A DNA stretch of 5,871 nt from an uncultured Porphyromonadaceae bacterium (GTDB taxonomy: Bacteria; Bacteroidota; Bacteroidia; Bacteroidales; Muribaculaceae): assembly GCA_900554265.1 (NCBI GenBank), contig USGZ01000124.1, positions 1-5,871 of the forward strand, read 5' to 3'. Numbering within the stretch: position 1 is the first letter of the stretch; each line of letters starts with the position of its first letter. The notes below the pieces were generated by a model that was not told the origin of the DNA, searched no databases, and saw only the letters and a program-made list of their open reading frames with translations. Shown here in pieces: positions 1 to 5,871 of this stretch. The position numbers were made by a program, and so were the translations under genes.

Positions 1-2177
1 GCGAGTTTAGCCTTGTTCCAGCGGTCGGTGGTGCCGACGAGGTAGCCGGTGATTCGCTGGAGTTTGTCGATGGCATGGCTGCCGCACTTGGGGCATACCT
101 CGAGATTCTCGCTGGCGTCCTCGTAGCCGCATTCCATGCAGCGGTTGCGGTTGTGGTTCACCGAGCCGTAGCCGATGTTGTACTTATCCATCAGGTCGAC
201 AATCTGCGAGATGGCCTCGGGATTGTGGGTGGCGTCGCCGTCGATTTCGACGTAGAAGATGTGGCCGCCGCCGGTCAGGGCATGGTAGGGCGCCTCGACC
301 TCGGCCTTGTGCTTGGGCGAGCAACGGTAGTAGACCGGCACATGATTCGAGTTGGTGTAGTAAATCTTGTCGGTCACGCCGGGGATGATGCCGAAGGTCT
401 TGCGGTCCTTGGCGGTGAACTTGCCGGAGAGTCCTTCGGCCGGAGTGGCGAGCACGGAGTAATTGTGGCCGTACTGCTCGCAGAAGTCGTTGATGCGGCT
501 GCGCATATGGCCTACGATGCGCAGGCCGAGCTTCTGGGCCTCCTCGTCCTCGCCGTGGTGCTTGCCGGTAAGGGCTATCAGGCACTCGGCCAGGCCTATG
601 AATCCGATGCCGAGCGTGCCCTGGTTGATGACGCTCTCGATGGTCTCGTCGGGGCGCAGTCTGTCGCCGCCGATCCAGAGTTTGCTCATCAGCAGGGGGA
701 ACTGCTTTGCCAGGGCCGTCTTCTGGAACTGGAAGCGGTCGTCGAGCTGGCGGGCAGTGATTTCCAGCACATTGTCCAGCTTTTTGAAGAACAGGGCTAT
801 GCGCTCATCGGGGTCCTGGATAGGCATGCACTCGATTGCCAGGCGCACGATGTTGATGGTCGAGAAACTCAGGTTGCCGCGGCCGATGGACGTCTTCTCG
901 CCGTAGCGGTTCTCGAACACGCGGGTGCGGCAGCCCATGGTGGCTACTTCGTACTTGTAGCGCCCGGGGTCGTCGGCACGCCAGAGTTCATGCTGGTTGA
1001 AGGTGGCGTCTAGGTTGAGGAAGTTGGGGAAGAAGCGGCGCGCCGTCACCTTGCAGGCGAGTTTGTAGAGGTCGTAGTTGGGGTCTTCCGGCAGGTAGCT
1101 GATGCCTTTCTTCTTTTTCCATATCTGGATTGGGAAGATGGCCGTGGCTCCGTTGCCCACGCCCTCGTAGGTGCTGTGGAGCAGTTCGCGGATTACGCAG
1201 CGTCCCTCGGCCGAGGTGTCGGTTCCGTAGTTTATCGAGCTGAACACCACCTGGTTGCCGCCGCGGCTGTGGATGGTGTTCATGTTGTGGATGAACGCCT
1301 CCATGGCCTGATGCACGCGGCTTACGGTGCGGTTCATGGCGTGCTGGAGCAGACGCTCCTCGCCTTCGAGCCCGTCGAGGTCGCGGCGGACATAGTCCTT
1401 GAAGACCATGTCGTTGAAGTGGCCGAGGTCCTTGCCGGTGATTTCCTCGAGCGCCTTCACCTCTTCCTTGAAGGTGCTGCGTACGAAAGGAGCCAGATAG
1501 AAGTCGAAGGCCGGAATGGCCTGGCCGCCGTGCATTTCGTTCTGCGCCGTCTCCAGGGAGATGCAGGCGATGATGCTGGCGGTCTCGATGCGTTTGGCGG
1601 GGCGGCTCTCGCCGTGGCCGGCCACGAAGCCGCGCTGCAGGATGTGGTCCAGGGGATGCTGGACGCAGGTAAGGCTCTTGGTGGGGTAGTAGTCCTTGTC
1701 GTGGATGTGCAGATAGCCGGCGCGCACGGCCTCGCGGGCCTCGTCGGAGAGCAGATAGTCGTCGACGAAGGGCTTGGTGGTCTCGCTGGCGAACTTCATC
1801 ATCATGCCCGCGGGCGAGTCGGTGTTCATGTTGGCGTTCTCGCGGGTGATGTCGTTGTTCTTGGCCTCGATGATTTCGAGGAACATATCGCGGGTCTTGG
1901 CCTTGCGGGCGATGCTGCGCTTGTCGCGGTAGGCGATGTAGCGCTTGGCCACTTCCTTGCGGGGACTCTTCATGAGTTCCACCTCGACCATGTCCTGGAT
2001 TTCCTCGACGGTCATGCGCTCGTTGCCTCGGGCGCCGATGCGGTCGACGATCTTCTGGATGAGCGCTTCGTCCTCGCCGAGCTCGGTGGTGAGCATGGCC
2101 TTGCGGATGGCGGCCTTGATTTTTTCCTCGTTGTACCCGACAACGCGGCCGTCGCGTTTGACTACTACCTGTATCAT
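1..2177 (-). CDS. nrdD: Anaerobic (class III) ribonucleoside-triphosphate reductase, 3' end cut by window edge
   Basis: NrdD is a cytoplasmic glycyl-radical enzyme that reduces ribonucleoside triphosphates to deoxyribonucleotides without oxygen; its radical is installed by the radical-SAM activase NrdG. The reading frame gives 725 uninterrupted residues from an ATG at 2177. Residues 1-90 form an ATP-cone (start MIQVVVKRDGRVV, then an EEKI...AI...A pattern and MTVEEIQDMVE), the usual allosteric nucleotide site. The large catalytic domain follows, with C171 (SLTCVQHP) and C415 (MGCRTRVFEN) in family-conserved settings, candidates for the active-site thiols. Near the end, C680/C683 (CMEC) and C695/C698 (CPKC) make the zinc site, and G711 in RITGYLVG is the glycyl-radical residue. 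Only about a dozen residues should be missing, judging from related proteins. It has its own promoter at 2225-2256. nrdG is not in the window and would be expected just beyond position 1. Identification is very secure. Confidence 0.97.
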   Translation of the reverse strand, partial: MIQVVVKRDGRVVGYNEEKIKAAIRKAMLTTELGEDEALIQKIVDRIGARGNERMTVEEIQDMVEVELMKSPRKEVAKRYIAYRDKRSIARKAKTRDMFLEIIEAKNNDITRENANMNTDSPAGMMMKFASETTKPFVDDYLLSDEAREAVRAGYLHIHDKDYYPTKSLTCVQHPLDHILQRGFVAGHGESRPAKRIETASIIACISLETAQNEMHGGQAIPAFDFYLAPFVRSTFKEEVKALEEITGKDLGHFNDMVFKDYVRRDLDGLEGEERLLQHAMNRTVSRVHQAMEAFIHNMNTIHSRGGNQVVFSSINYGTDTSAEGRCVIRELLHSTYEGVGNGATAIFPIQIWKKKKGISYLPEDPNYDLYKLACKVTARRFFPNFLNLDATFNQHELWRADDPGRYKYEVATMGCRTRVFENRYGEKTSIGRGNLSFSTINIVRLAIECMPIQDPDERIALFFKKLDNVLEITARQLDDRFQFQKTALAKQFPLLMSKLWIGGDRLRPDETIESVINQGTLGIGFIGLAECLIALTGKHHGEDEEAQKLGLRIVGHMRSRINDFCEQYGHNYSVLATPAEGLSGKFTAKDRKTFGIIPGVTDKIYYTNSNHVPVYYRCSPKHKAEVEAPYHALTGGGHIFYVEIDGDATHNPEAISQIVDLMDKYNIGYGSVNHNRNRCMECGYEDASENLEVCPKCGSHAIDKLQRITGYLVGTTDRWNKAKL

Positions 2178-2190
2178 TGTTTTTTACGGT

Positions 2191-2197
2191 TTTCCTT
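2191..2197 (-). promoter_or_regulatory. Weak Shine-Dalgarno-like AAGGAAA before nrdD
   Basis: Read on the minus strand, AAGGAAA lies 13 nt before the nrdD ATG, and the gap ends in an A-rich run (GTAAAAAAC). The spacing is longer than ideal. Bacteroidetes often initiate with A-rich leaders rather than a strong Shine-Dalgarno, so this may contribute only slightly. The next in-frame methionine of NrdD lies inside the ATP-cone, which supports the chosen start. Confidence 0.35.
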
Positions 2198-2224
2198 GGT
2201 CAGACGATGTAATTTTCGTGCTTG

Positions 2225-2256
2225 CAAAGTTAGGAATCATATTCCGTAACTGCAAA
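2225..2256 (-). promoter_or_regulatory. Bacteroidetes-type promoter of nrdD
   Basis: On the minus strand, TTTG (2253-2256) and TAACTTTG (2225-2232) are separated by exactly 20 nt. This matches the -33 TTTG and -7 TAnnTTTG elements recognised by the primary sigma factor of Bacteroides and relatives. Transcription would begin near 2219, giving a leader of roughly 40 nt before the ATG at 2177. The match is seen directly; the start site is inferred from the consensus. Confidence 0.8.
2229..2250. repeat. Inverted repeat inside the nrdD promoter (candidate operator)
   Basis: GGAAT-CAT-ATTCC (2233-2245) is a perfect 5-bp inverted repeat. It is flanked by GTTA (2229-2232) and TAAC (2247-2250), which also pair if one unpaired G at 2246 is allowed. 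The element fills the spacer between the -33 and -7 boxes and overlaps the -7 box, a position where a bound protein would block RNA polymerase. It does not look like the NrdR box pattern I know. The arms are short enough that chance is a real alternative. Confidence 0.35.
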
Positions 2257-2378
2257 CTTTAACGCGAAAATCTTAGCGAAAGTTTTTCTTTTTGGAGAAC
2301 TTTGGAGCTGTCTGAAAATCGCAAGAAACTGATTTGCAGGAGTGAAAGCTTTGAAAATGGAAAACTTGGCCGAAGTGA

Positions 2379-4088
2379 CTATTCGACGGAGATATTCATG
2401 CTGTTGAATTTCTCGATGTCGACGGTGCGCAGGCCCGATTCGCCGAGCGGCACGGACTCGTTGTAGTCGTTGAGATAGCGGCGGACGGGTTCGCGGAACG
2501 ATTCCGAGGCCAGCGAGGAGCTGCGGTCGAGCATCGGCATCGTCAATCCGGCCATGTCCGCAAGAGTATGGAAGACGCTGCGTCCCGAGCTTATGTTGAG
2601 GTGGCAGTGCTCCTCCAGGCGCCTCTGAAGTTCGGGATAGCGGCTGCGGAATTCGTCGGAGGTCCATACGAGCAGGGGGATGTGAATCTGCCAGTAGGTC
2701 GGGTTCGGCGAGGCGTGCAGGAAGCGGCCTCGGCTGTCGTCGAAGATGTCCTCGCCGTGGTCGCTCAGGTAGAGCAGTCCGGCCGGCCGTCCGGTGGCCT
2801 CGACCGTGCCGATGATACTGTCCAGAACAATGTCCGTATAGCGGATGGTATTGTCGTAGGCGTTGATCAGCTGGTCGCGGTTGCTGTTTTCGGCCTGGGA
2901 TTGATTCTCGGGTGTGAAGAAAGCCTCTGCGCGCGGATAGCGGTCGCGGTATACGAAGTGCGAGCCATAGGTGTGGATGGCGATGAACGCCGGATGTCCG
3001 GAGTTGTCGTTAAGGAACTGACGCAGCACGGGCACCACATCCGTGTCGAGGTGCAGGCGTCCGTCGTCGACCAGGAAATGCACCGAGTCGGCCTGTTCGC
3101 CGAAGAAGTCGATGTAGGAGCCGTTGTGCTGCTGGTTCGAGATCCAGGCGGTGCGGAATCCGGCTTCCTTGAAGGCGTCGATTATGCCCTTTACGCGCGT
3201 GAGCGAGTCGCCGAACTCCTCGGAGGAGATGTGCGACATCAGCAGCGGCACGCTCTTGTGGGTGGTGTTGCTCTCGGAGAGTACCTTGTCGAAGAAGGTT
3301 ATGCCGCTGCGGCGGCTCAGCCGCGGGTTGGTGGGCCGCTCATAGCCGGCGAGCTGCCAGTTGTCGGCGCGGGAGGTCTCGCCGATGACAAGCACGTAGA
3401 CCTCGGCGCTGTCGGGGCGCGTGGCGCGGGCGTCGAAGCGGAAGCCGGCCGAAGTTTCGGCGTAGCGGCGCGTCTGCTCGGTGCGCTCGGCGGCCCTGAA
3501 CATATTGCATATCACATTGACCGGGAAGAGCTTGCGCTCGGGCCTGTAGTCGCGGTCGATGCCGTAGGCCATGCCGAAGAAAACTATGCCCACCGCCGCG
3601 GCGACGGCCCCTGCTATGAGCATCGGGCGCCGCTGGCCGCGGGTGGCGTACCATTTGTTGCGGGTCAGGATGATACCGAGCGTCAGAGGCGGCAGATAGA
3701 GCAGGCATACACAGACTATCGACGGAATGAGGTTGTTCAGCAGGGAGGTGGCCTCAGTGAAGTTGGTTGTCACCACATTGAGGAACATGTCGATGGCTAT
3801 GATGCTCTCGCCGTACAGATAGAGAAGCACGATCTGGAAAGCGCAGAGAATCATAAGCGGCAGGCTGAGCAGACTCAGCAGCCCCGTGCGCTTCCAGCAG
3901 CCGGCCAGCAGCATGTAGACGCCTAAGGGCAGGAAGAAGTTGGCCAGGCGGTCCCAGGGTGTGTAGAGGAATTCGGTGAAGCCCAGCGCGGCGTTGGGCA
4001 CGATGAGCGTGAGAGGCAGCAGCCAGAGCAGGATTCCGCTCCAGAGGTATGCCCGGCGAGATGTATGTCTTATGTCAGAAAGCTTCAT
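2379..4088 (-). CDS. Inner-membrane phosphoethanolamine transferase, EptA/sulfatase-fold family
   Basis: The 569-residue protein resembles EptA/MCR-type enzymes, which move phosphoethanolamine from phosphatidylethanolamine to lipid A at the periplasmic face of the inner membrane. Five hydrophobic helices are visible at about 13-35, 47-65, 69-92, 118-142 and 155-176, then a periplasmic alkaline-phosphatase-fold domain. Catalytic motifs are in order: GETSRADNW with metal ligand E237; SNTTHKSVP with probable nucleophile T276; HTYGSH at 372-377; YDNTIRYTD at 411-419; SDHGED with D443/H444; and H458 in RFLHASPNPTYW. All key residues are present, and the length is near that of E. coli EptA (about 547). 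The catalytic domain has only two cysteines (C194, C495), unlike disulfide-rich proteobacterial enzymes. Its ATG lies inside the end of the upstream barrel gene, a 14-nt overlap, so translation is probably coupled. The family call is firm. Lipid A as acceptor is inferred, fitting the phosphoethanolamine-bearing monophosphoryl lipid A of Bacteroidales; another glycan is possible, so I give no symbol. Confidence 0.92.
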   Translation of the reverse strand: MKLSDIRHTSRRAYLWSGILLWLLPLTLIVPNAALGFTEFLYTPWDRLANFFLPLGVYMLLAGCWKRTGLLSLLSLPLMILCAFQIVLLYLYGESIIAIDMFLNVVTTNFTEATSLLNNLIPSIVCVCLLYLPPLTLGIILTRNKWYATRGQRRPMLIAGAVAAAVGIVFFGMAYGIDRDYRPERKLFPVNVICNMFRAAERTEQTRRYAETSAGFRFDARATRPDSAEVYVLVIGETSRADNWQLAGYERPTNPRLSRRSGITFFDKVLSESNTTHKSVPLLMSHISSEEFGDSLTRVKGIIDAFKEAGFRTAWISNQQHNGSYIDFFGEQADSVHFLVDDGRLHLDTDVVPVLRQFLNDNSGHPAFIAIHTYGSHFVYRDRYPRAEAFFTPENQSQAENSNRDQLINAYDNTIRYTDIVLDSIIGTVEATGRPAGLLYLSDHGEDIFDDSRGRFLHASPNPTYWQIHIPLLVWTSDEFRSRYPELQRRLEEHCHLNISSGRSVFHTLADMAGLTMPMLDRSSSLASESFREPVRRYLNDYNESVPLGESGLRTVDIEKFNSMNISVE

Positions 4089-5292
4089 TGATACTGAATA
4101 TTACTCCGGTCTGGTGCTTGCCGAACCCGAGGTCCAGGCGCACGTTGACGCGTTTTTTGAATTCCCAGCGGTAGCCGACGCCGTAGTTGGGCAGCAGCAT
4201 CTTCCAGCGCATCGCCGAGATTCGCGGAAAAACCATGCCGCAGCCGCCCCAAACGACTACGCCGTTGCGGTGCCACACGTGCTGGCGCAGTTCCAGGCAG
4301 AAATCGAACTCGCCCTTGTCGCGGTAGCGGCCTTCGAAGTATCCGCGCATGTTGTCGGAGCCGCCGAAGGTGCTCAGCATACCCCAGGGCGTGTTGCCGT
4401 AGGTCAGTCGGGTGTGGAAATTGCCCGCCAGGATGCCTCCGCTCCATATCCGGTGGTAGGACGACATGGTGAACTCGGTCAGAGTGAAGGCATAATGGTT
4501 GCCGATTCCCCGCGGGTGGAATATCTGGTCCAGGCGTATGTAGAAGCCGCGGAAAGCGTTGCTGAGGAAGTCGCGGGTATCGTACTGCAGCGTGAAGCCC
4601 ACGCCCATGTTGAAGGTGCGGTCGTCCTGACCCTCCCAGAGCCAGTCCTTGTGGAAGTCGCGGCCGTTGACGTAGTCGAAGGTGGCCATCGGACCGACGT
4701 AGAAGCCCTCGGCCATTCGCCATACGAAGTTGGCCCGCGCCTGGCTGTTGAGGTACTTGTACTTGGCCTCATTGTCGTCGACGACGTTGTTGTAGTAGCC
4801 TATGCCCCAGAATTTGGTGGCGATGGAGGCGAAGTTGACGTCGTAGTTGATGCGTGCGGCGTCATGTGGGAAAATATGATTGCCGCGCACCCCGAACTGA
4901 AAGAACATGCTGGTGGTGGCCTTGAGGTAGAGCGACACTTCCGACGGCGGCAGCAGGGTGTCGGTCTTCGATGTGCGGTAGAGGCCGGCGGCAACGAGCC
5001 CGATGCCGAATTTGGTATCGCTCGAATAGTAAGGACCACCGATGAAACTCATGTCGAAAGCCTTGGCATGGTGCTCGCGGTTGCTTTCCTGAAAATACCT
5101 CACCAGGCGGTCGACAAGGCCGTGCTTTCGAGGCTCGGGCACTGCGGGCACGACAATCGAATCCGCCGCCGGCGCCTCCGCCAGCTCTACCGGCAGGGAG
5201 ACGGGCGCACGGTAGGGAAGTCTGCTCTCTGATGCATAGACGCTTAGAAGGCAAACCGTCGCTACTGTGATGAATGCTGCGAGTCTTTTCAT
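4075..5292 (-). CDS. Omp85/BamA-TamA superfamily outer-membrane beta-barrel without POTRA domains
   Basis: The predicted 405-residue protein starts with MKRLAAFITV, a Sec signal peptide with likely cleavage after SVYA (residue 20) and no lipobox. Residues 21-56 are rich in proline and alanine, and 57-70 (HGLVDRLVRYFQES) look like a short amphipathic helix. A beta-barrel fills about 79-405. Omp85-barrel signatures include YDTRDFLSNAFRGFY (237-251), the (V/M)RG(Y/F) lid-loop motif in SDNMRGYFEGR (312-322), RWEFKKRVNVRLDLGFG (375-391) and a terminal phenylalanine (SINEAF). The region before the barrel is only about 58 residues after the signal, too short for a POTRA domain plus linker, so this is not BamA itself. 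Relatives of this size are common in Bacteroides and are usually named 'BamA/TamA family outer membrane protein'; their function is unknown. The frame is open up to 5406, but starting there would bury the signal peptide and overlap menD, so the ATG at 5292 is chosen. It is the first gene of a pair with the phosphoethanolamine transferase. Confidence 0.9.
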   Translation of the reverse strand: MKRLAAFITVATVCLLSVYASESRLPYRAPVSLPVELAEAPAADSIVVPAVPEPRKHGLVDRLVRYFQESNREHHAKAFDMSFIGGPYYSSDTKFGIGLVAAGLYRTSKTDTLLPPSEVSLYLKATTSMFFQFGVRGNHIFPHDAARINYDVNFASIATKFWGIGYYNNVVDDNEAKYKYLNSQARANFVWRMAEGFYVGPMATFDYVNGRDFHKDWLWEGQDDRTFNMGVGFTLQYDTRDFLSNAFRGFYIRLDQIFHPRGIGNHYAFTLTEFTMSSYHRIWSGGILAGNFHTRLTYGNTPWGMLSTFGGSDNMRGYFEGRYRDKGEFDFCLELRQHVWHRNGVVVWGGCGMVFPRISAMRWKMLLPNYGVGYRWEFKKRVNVRLDLGFGKHQTGVIFSINEAF

Positions 5293-5303
5293 TGGAAAAT
5301 GGC

Positions 5304-5335
5304 TTTGCAATATTACAAATATTTGGTTAACTTTG
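5304..5335 (+). promoter_or_regulatory. Bacteroidetes-type promoter of menD
   Basis: TTTG (5304-5307) and TAACTTTG (5328-5335) are 20 nt apart, the same spacing and the same -7 octamer as the nrdD promoter. Both promoters also continue the -33 box as TTTGCA. Transcription should start near 5340, leaving a leader of about 35 nt before the ATG at 5375. Confidence 0.8.
5316..5325. repeat. Perfect palindrome CAAATATTTG within the menD promoter spacer
   Basis: A 10-bp perfect palindrome sits between the -33 and -7 boxes of menD. It is followed directly by a second imperfect inverted repeat, GGTTAAC-TT-TGTTACC (5325-5340), which covers the -7 box; its arms pair as GGTAAC/GTTACC if one extra T is looped out. 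The position suits an operator, but AT-rich DNA yields such palindromes easily. Confidence 0.3.
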
Positions 5336-5374
5336 TTACCATGATTAGACATTTTTGACAATTTCTGCGCGTAA

Positions 5375-5871
5375 ATGGAAACAATTATAACTCCCGGCTG
5401 CGCCATTCTTGCCGGACTGCTCAGCGACTACGGCATCACCCGCGCCGTGCTCTCGCCAGGCTCGCGCAACGCTCCGCTGATCGAGGCGCTGTCCGACGGC
5501 CGCTTCGAGACCACGGTAATCATCGACGAGCGCTGCGCCGCCTTCGTTGCCCTCGGGATGTCTACCGCCGGACGGCCCGCGGTGCTCGTCTGCACCTCCG
5601 GCACGGCCCTGCTCGACTACGCTCCCGCCGTGGCCGAGGCCTACTACCGCCGCGTGCCGCTGATAGTGGTGTCGGCCGACAGGCCCGAGGAGTGGATCGA
5701 CCAGCGCGACAGCCAGACCATACGCCAGCCGGGCGCCCTGGCCGCGATAGTGCGCCGCAGCGTCGACATCCGCGAGGATATGGCCGACGCCACCGTCAAC
5801 CGCCTGGTCAACGACGCCATCGCCGACGCCTTCGGCCCCATCGCCGGACCCGTCCACATAAACATGCACCT
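5375..5871 (+). CDS. menD: 2-succinyl-5-enolpyruvyl-6-hydroxy-3-cyclohexene-1-carboxylate synthase (SEPHCHC synthase), N-terminal part
   Basis: MenD is a cytoplasmic thiamine-diphosphate enzyme that joins 2-oxoglutarate (decarboxylated) to isochorismate, the first committed step of menaquinone synthesis. The window holds 165 codons, about 30 percent of the usual length of 550 or so; the rest lies beyond the right edge. The visible part is the N-terminal pyrimidine-binding domain. It carries SPGSR (27-31), which matches the substrate-binding arginine motif of E. coli MenD; DER (51-53) with E52 as the glutamate that activates thiamine diphosphate; TSGTA (74-78); SADRPEEWID (100-109); QTIRQPG (114-120); and GPVHIN near the end. 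The start ATG follows the promoter at a sensible distance, and the protein begins right at the conserved domain. No isochorismate synthase gene lies directly upstream, so menD is the first gene of its transcript. The other men genes probably follow. Confidence 0.95.
   Translation, partial: METIITPGCAILAGLLSDYGITRAVLSPGSRNAPLIEALSDGRFETTVIIDERCAAFVALGMSTAGRPAVLVCTSGTALLDYAPAVAEAYYRRVPLIVVSADRPEEWIDQRDSQTIRQPGALAAIVRRSVDIREDMADATVNRLVNDAIADAFGPIAGPVHINMH

Larger units (their letters stand above)
2178..2378. other. AT-rich intergenic region between nrdD and the transferase gene
   Basis: This 201-nt gap holds the nrdD leader, promoter and inverted repeat in its left third. In 2257-2378 I find no hairpin followed by a T-run on the minus strand, so no recognisable terminator separates the upstream transferase gene from nrdD, and some read-through is possible. 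Small repeats are present: TTTGGAG twice, 10 nt apart (2291-2297 and 2301-2307), and the palindrome AAAGCTTT (2345-2352). Neither has an evident role. No convincing open reading frame belongs to this gap. Confidence 0.6.
5293..5374. promoter_or_regulatory. Divergent intergenic region between the barrel operon and menD
   Basis: Only 82 nt separate the two divergent start codons. A strong plus-strand promoter for menD lies here. For the minus-strand operon I find no full TTTG/TAnnTTTG pair. The best partial -7 matches are TAATATTG (5308-5315) and AATATTTG (5316-5323), each one mismatch from consensus and neither with a properly spaced -33 box. Both overlap the menD promoter, so the two directions may compete or share a regulator. 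No Shine-Dalgarno is obvious on either side. Confidence 0.6.

Noticed and set aside
75..1013. Long plus-strand open frames opposite nrdD (75-1013 and 1176-2249).
   Set aside because: They are antisense to clearly conserved NrdD sequence, have repetitive V/A/G/L-rich composition and match no family. They arise from GC-rich third codon positions.
2257..2378. Possible rho-independent terminator after the transferase gene.
   Set aside because: Only short 4-8 bp pairings (for example AAAGCTTT and GCAA/TTGC) were found, none GC-rich and none followed by a T-run on the minus strand.
2568..5232. Long plus-strand open frames opposite the transferase and barrel genes (2568-3926 and 3976-5232).
   Set aside because: Both lie antisense to genes with intact catalytic or barrel motifs, run across gene boundaries and show no domain, signal peptide or promoter.
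4075..5292. Annotation of the barrel as BamA or TamA itself.
   Set aside because: At 405 residues with a lead of about 58 residues, it has no POTRA domains, whereas BamA and TamA have several. It only shares the barrel superfamily.
5341..5358. Five-codon mini-ORF (ATG ATT AGA CAT TTT TGA) in the menD leader, a possible regulatory uORF.
   Set aside because: Its ATG coincides with the predicted transcription start, leaving almost no leader for ribosome binding, and no hairpin or attenuator follows.
5293..5406. N-terminal extension of the barrel gene by 38 codons to an ATG at 5406.
   Set aside because: It would place the signal peptide at residue 39, overlap the menD coding start by 32 nt and translate the menD promoter. 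The ATG at 5292 directly precedes a classic signal peptide.
5345..5869. Minus-strand open frame of 174 codons opposite menD.
   Set aside because: It is antisense to conserved MenD motifs, with low-complexity G/V/A/D-rich composition, so it is a shadow of codon bias.
1..5871. A search for mobile elements, CRISPR arrays, tRNA or rRNA genes, toxin-antitoxin pairs and defence genes.
   Set aside because: No terminal repeats, spaced direct repeats, cloverleaf sequences or relevant protein motifs are visible; the four genes account for about 95 percent of the window.

Overview
The window reads as a chromosomal core segment from a GC-rich, anaerobic member of the Bacteroidales (Muribaculaceae or Rikenellaceae/Alistipes-like; family placement is inference). 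Three signs support this. Two promoters have the Bacteroidetes form TTTG-N20-TAnnTTTG. Leaders are A-rich with weak Shine-Dalgarno signals. The gene set is oxygen-independent and typical of the group: class III ribonucleotide reductase, menaquinone synthesis and a lipid A phosphoethanolamine transferase.

Layout: positions 1-2177 (minus strand) hold nearly all of nrdD; only its last residues run off the left edge. Positions 2178-2378 are an AT-rich intergenic region with the nrdD promoter. Positions 2379-4088 (minus) encode a membrane-anchored phosphoethanolamine transferase of the EptA family. Positions 4075-5292 (minus) encode an exported outer-membrane beta-barrel of the Omp85/BamA-TamA superfamily that has no room for POTRA domains. 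Its stop codon overlaps the transferase start by 14 nt, so the two form an operon with probable translational coupling. Positions 5293-5374 are a short divergent intergenic region with a clear menD promoter. Positions 5375-5871 (plus) are the first 165 codons of menD, cut by the right edge.

How the genes relate: NrdD makes deoxyribonucleotides without oxygen, and MenD commits isochorismate to menaquinone for anaerobic electron transport. The barrel-transferase pair both act at the envelope: the barrel sits in the outer membrane, and the transferase works on the periplasmic face of the inner membrane, probably decorating lipid A that ends up in the outer membrane. The nrdD and menD promoters share TTTGCA-N18-TAACTTTG exactly, which is either two strong copies of the housekeeping consensus or a hint of shared control.

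I see no mobile element, CRISPR array, RNA gene, toxin-antitoxin pair or defence system. The window is mostly ordinary core genome. The points that merit a second look are the POTRA-less barrel coupled to the transferase, the near absence of cysteines in the transferase catalytic domain, and the promoter architecture.
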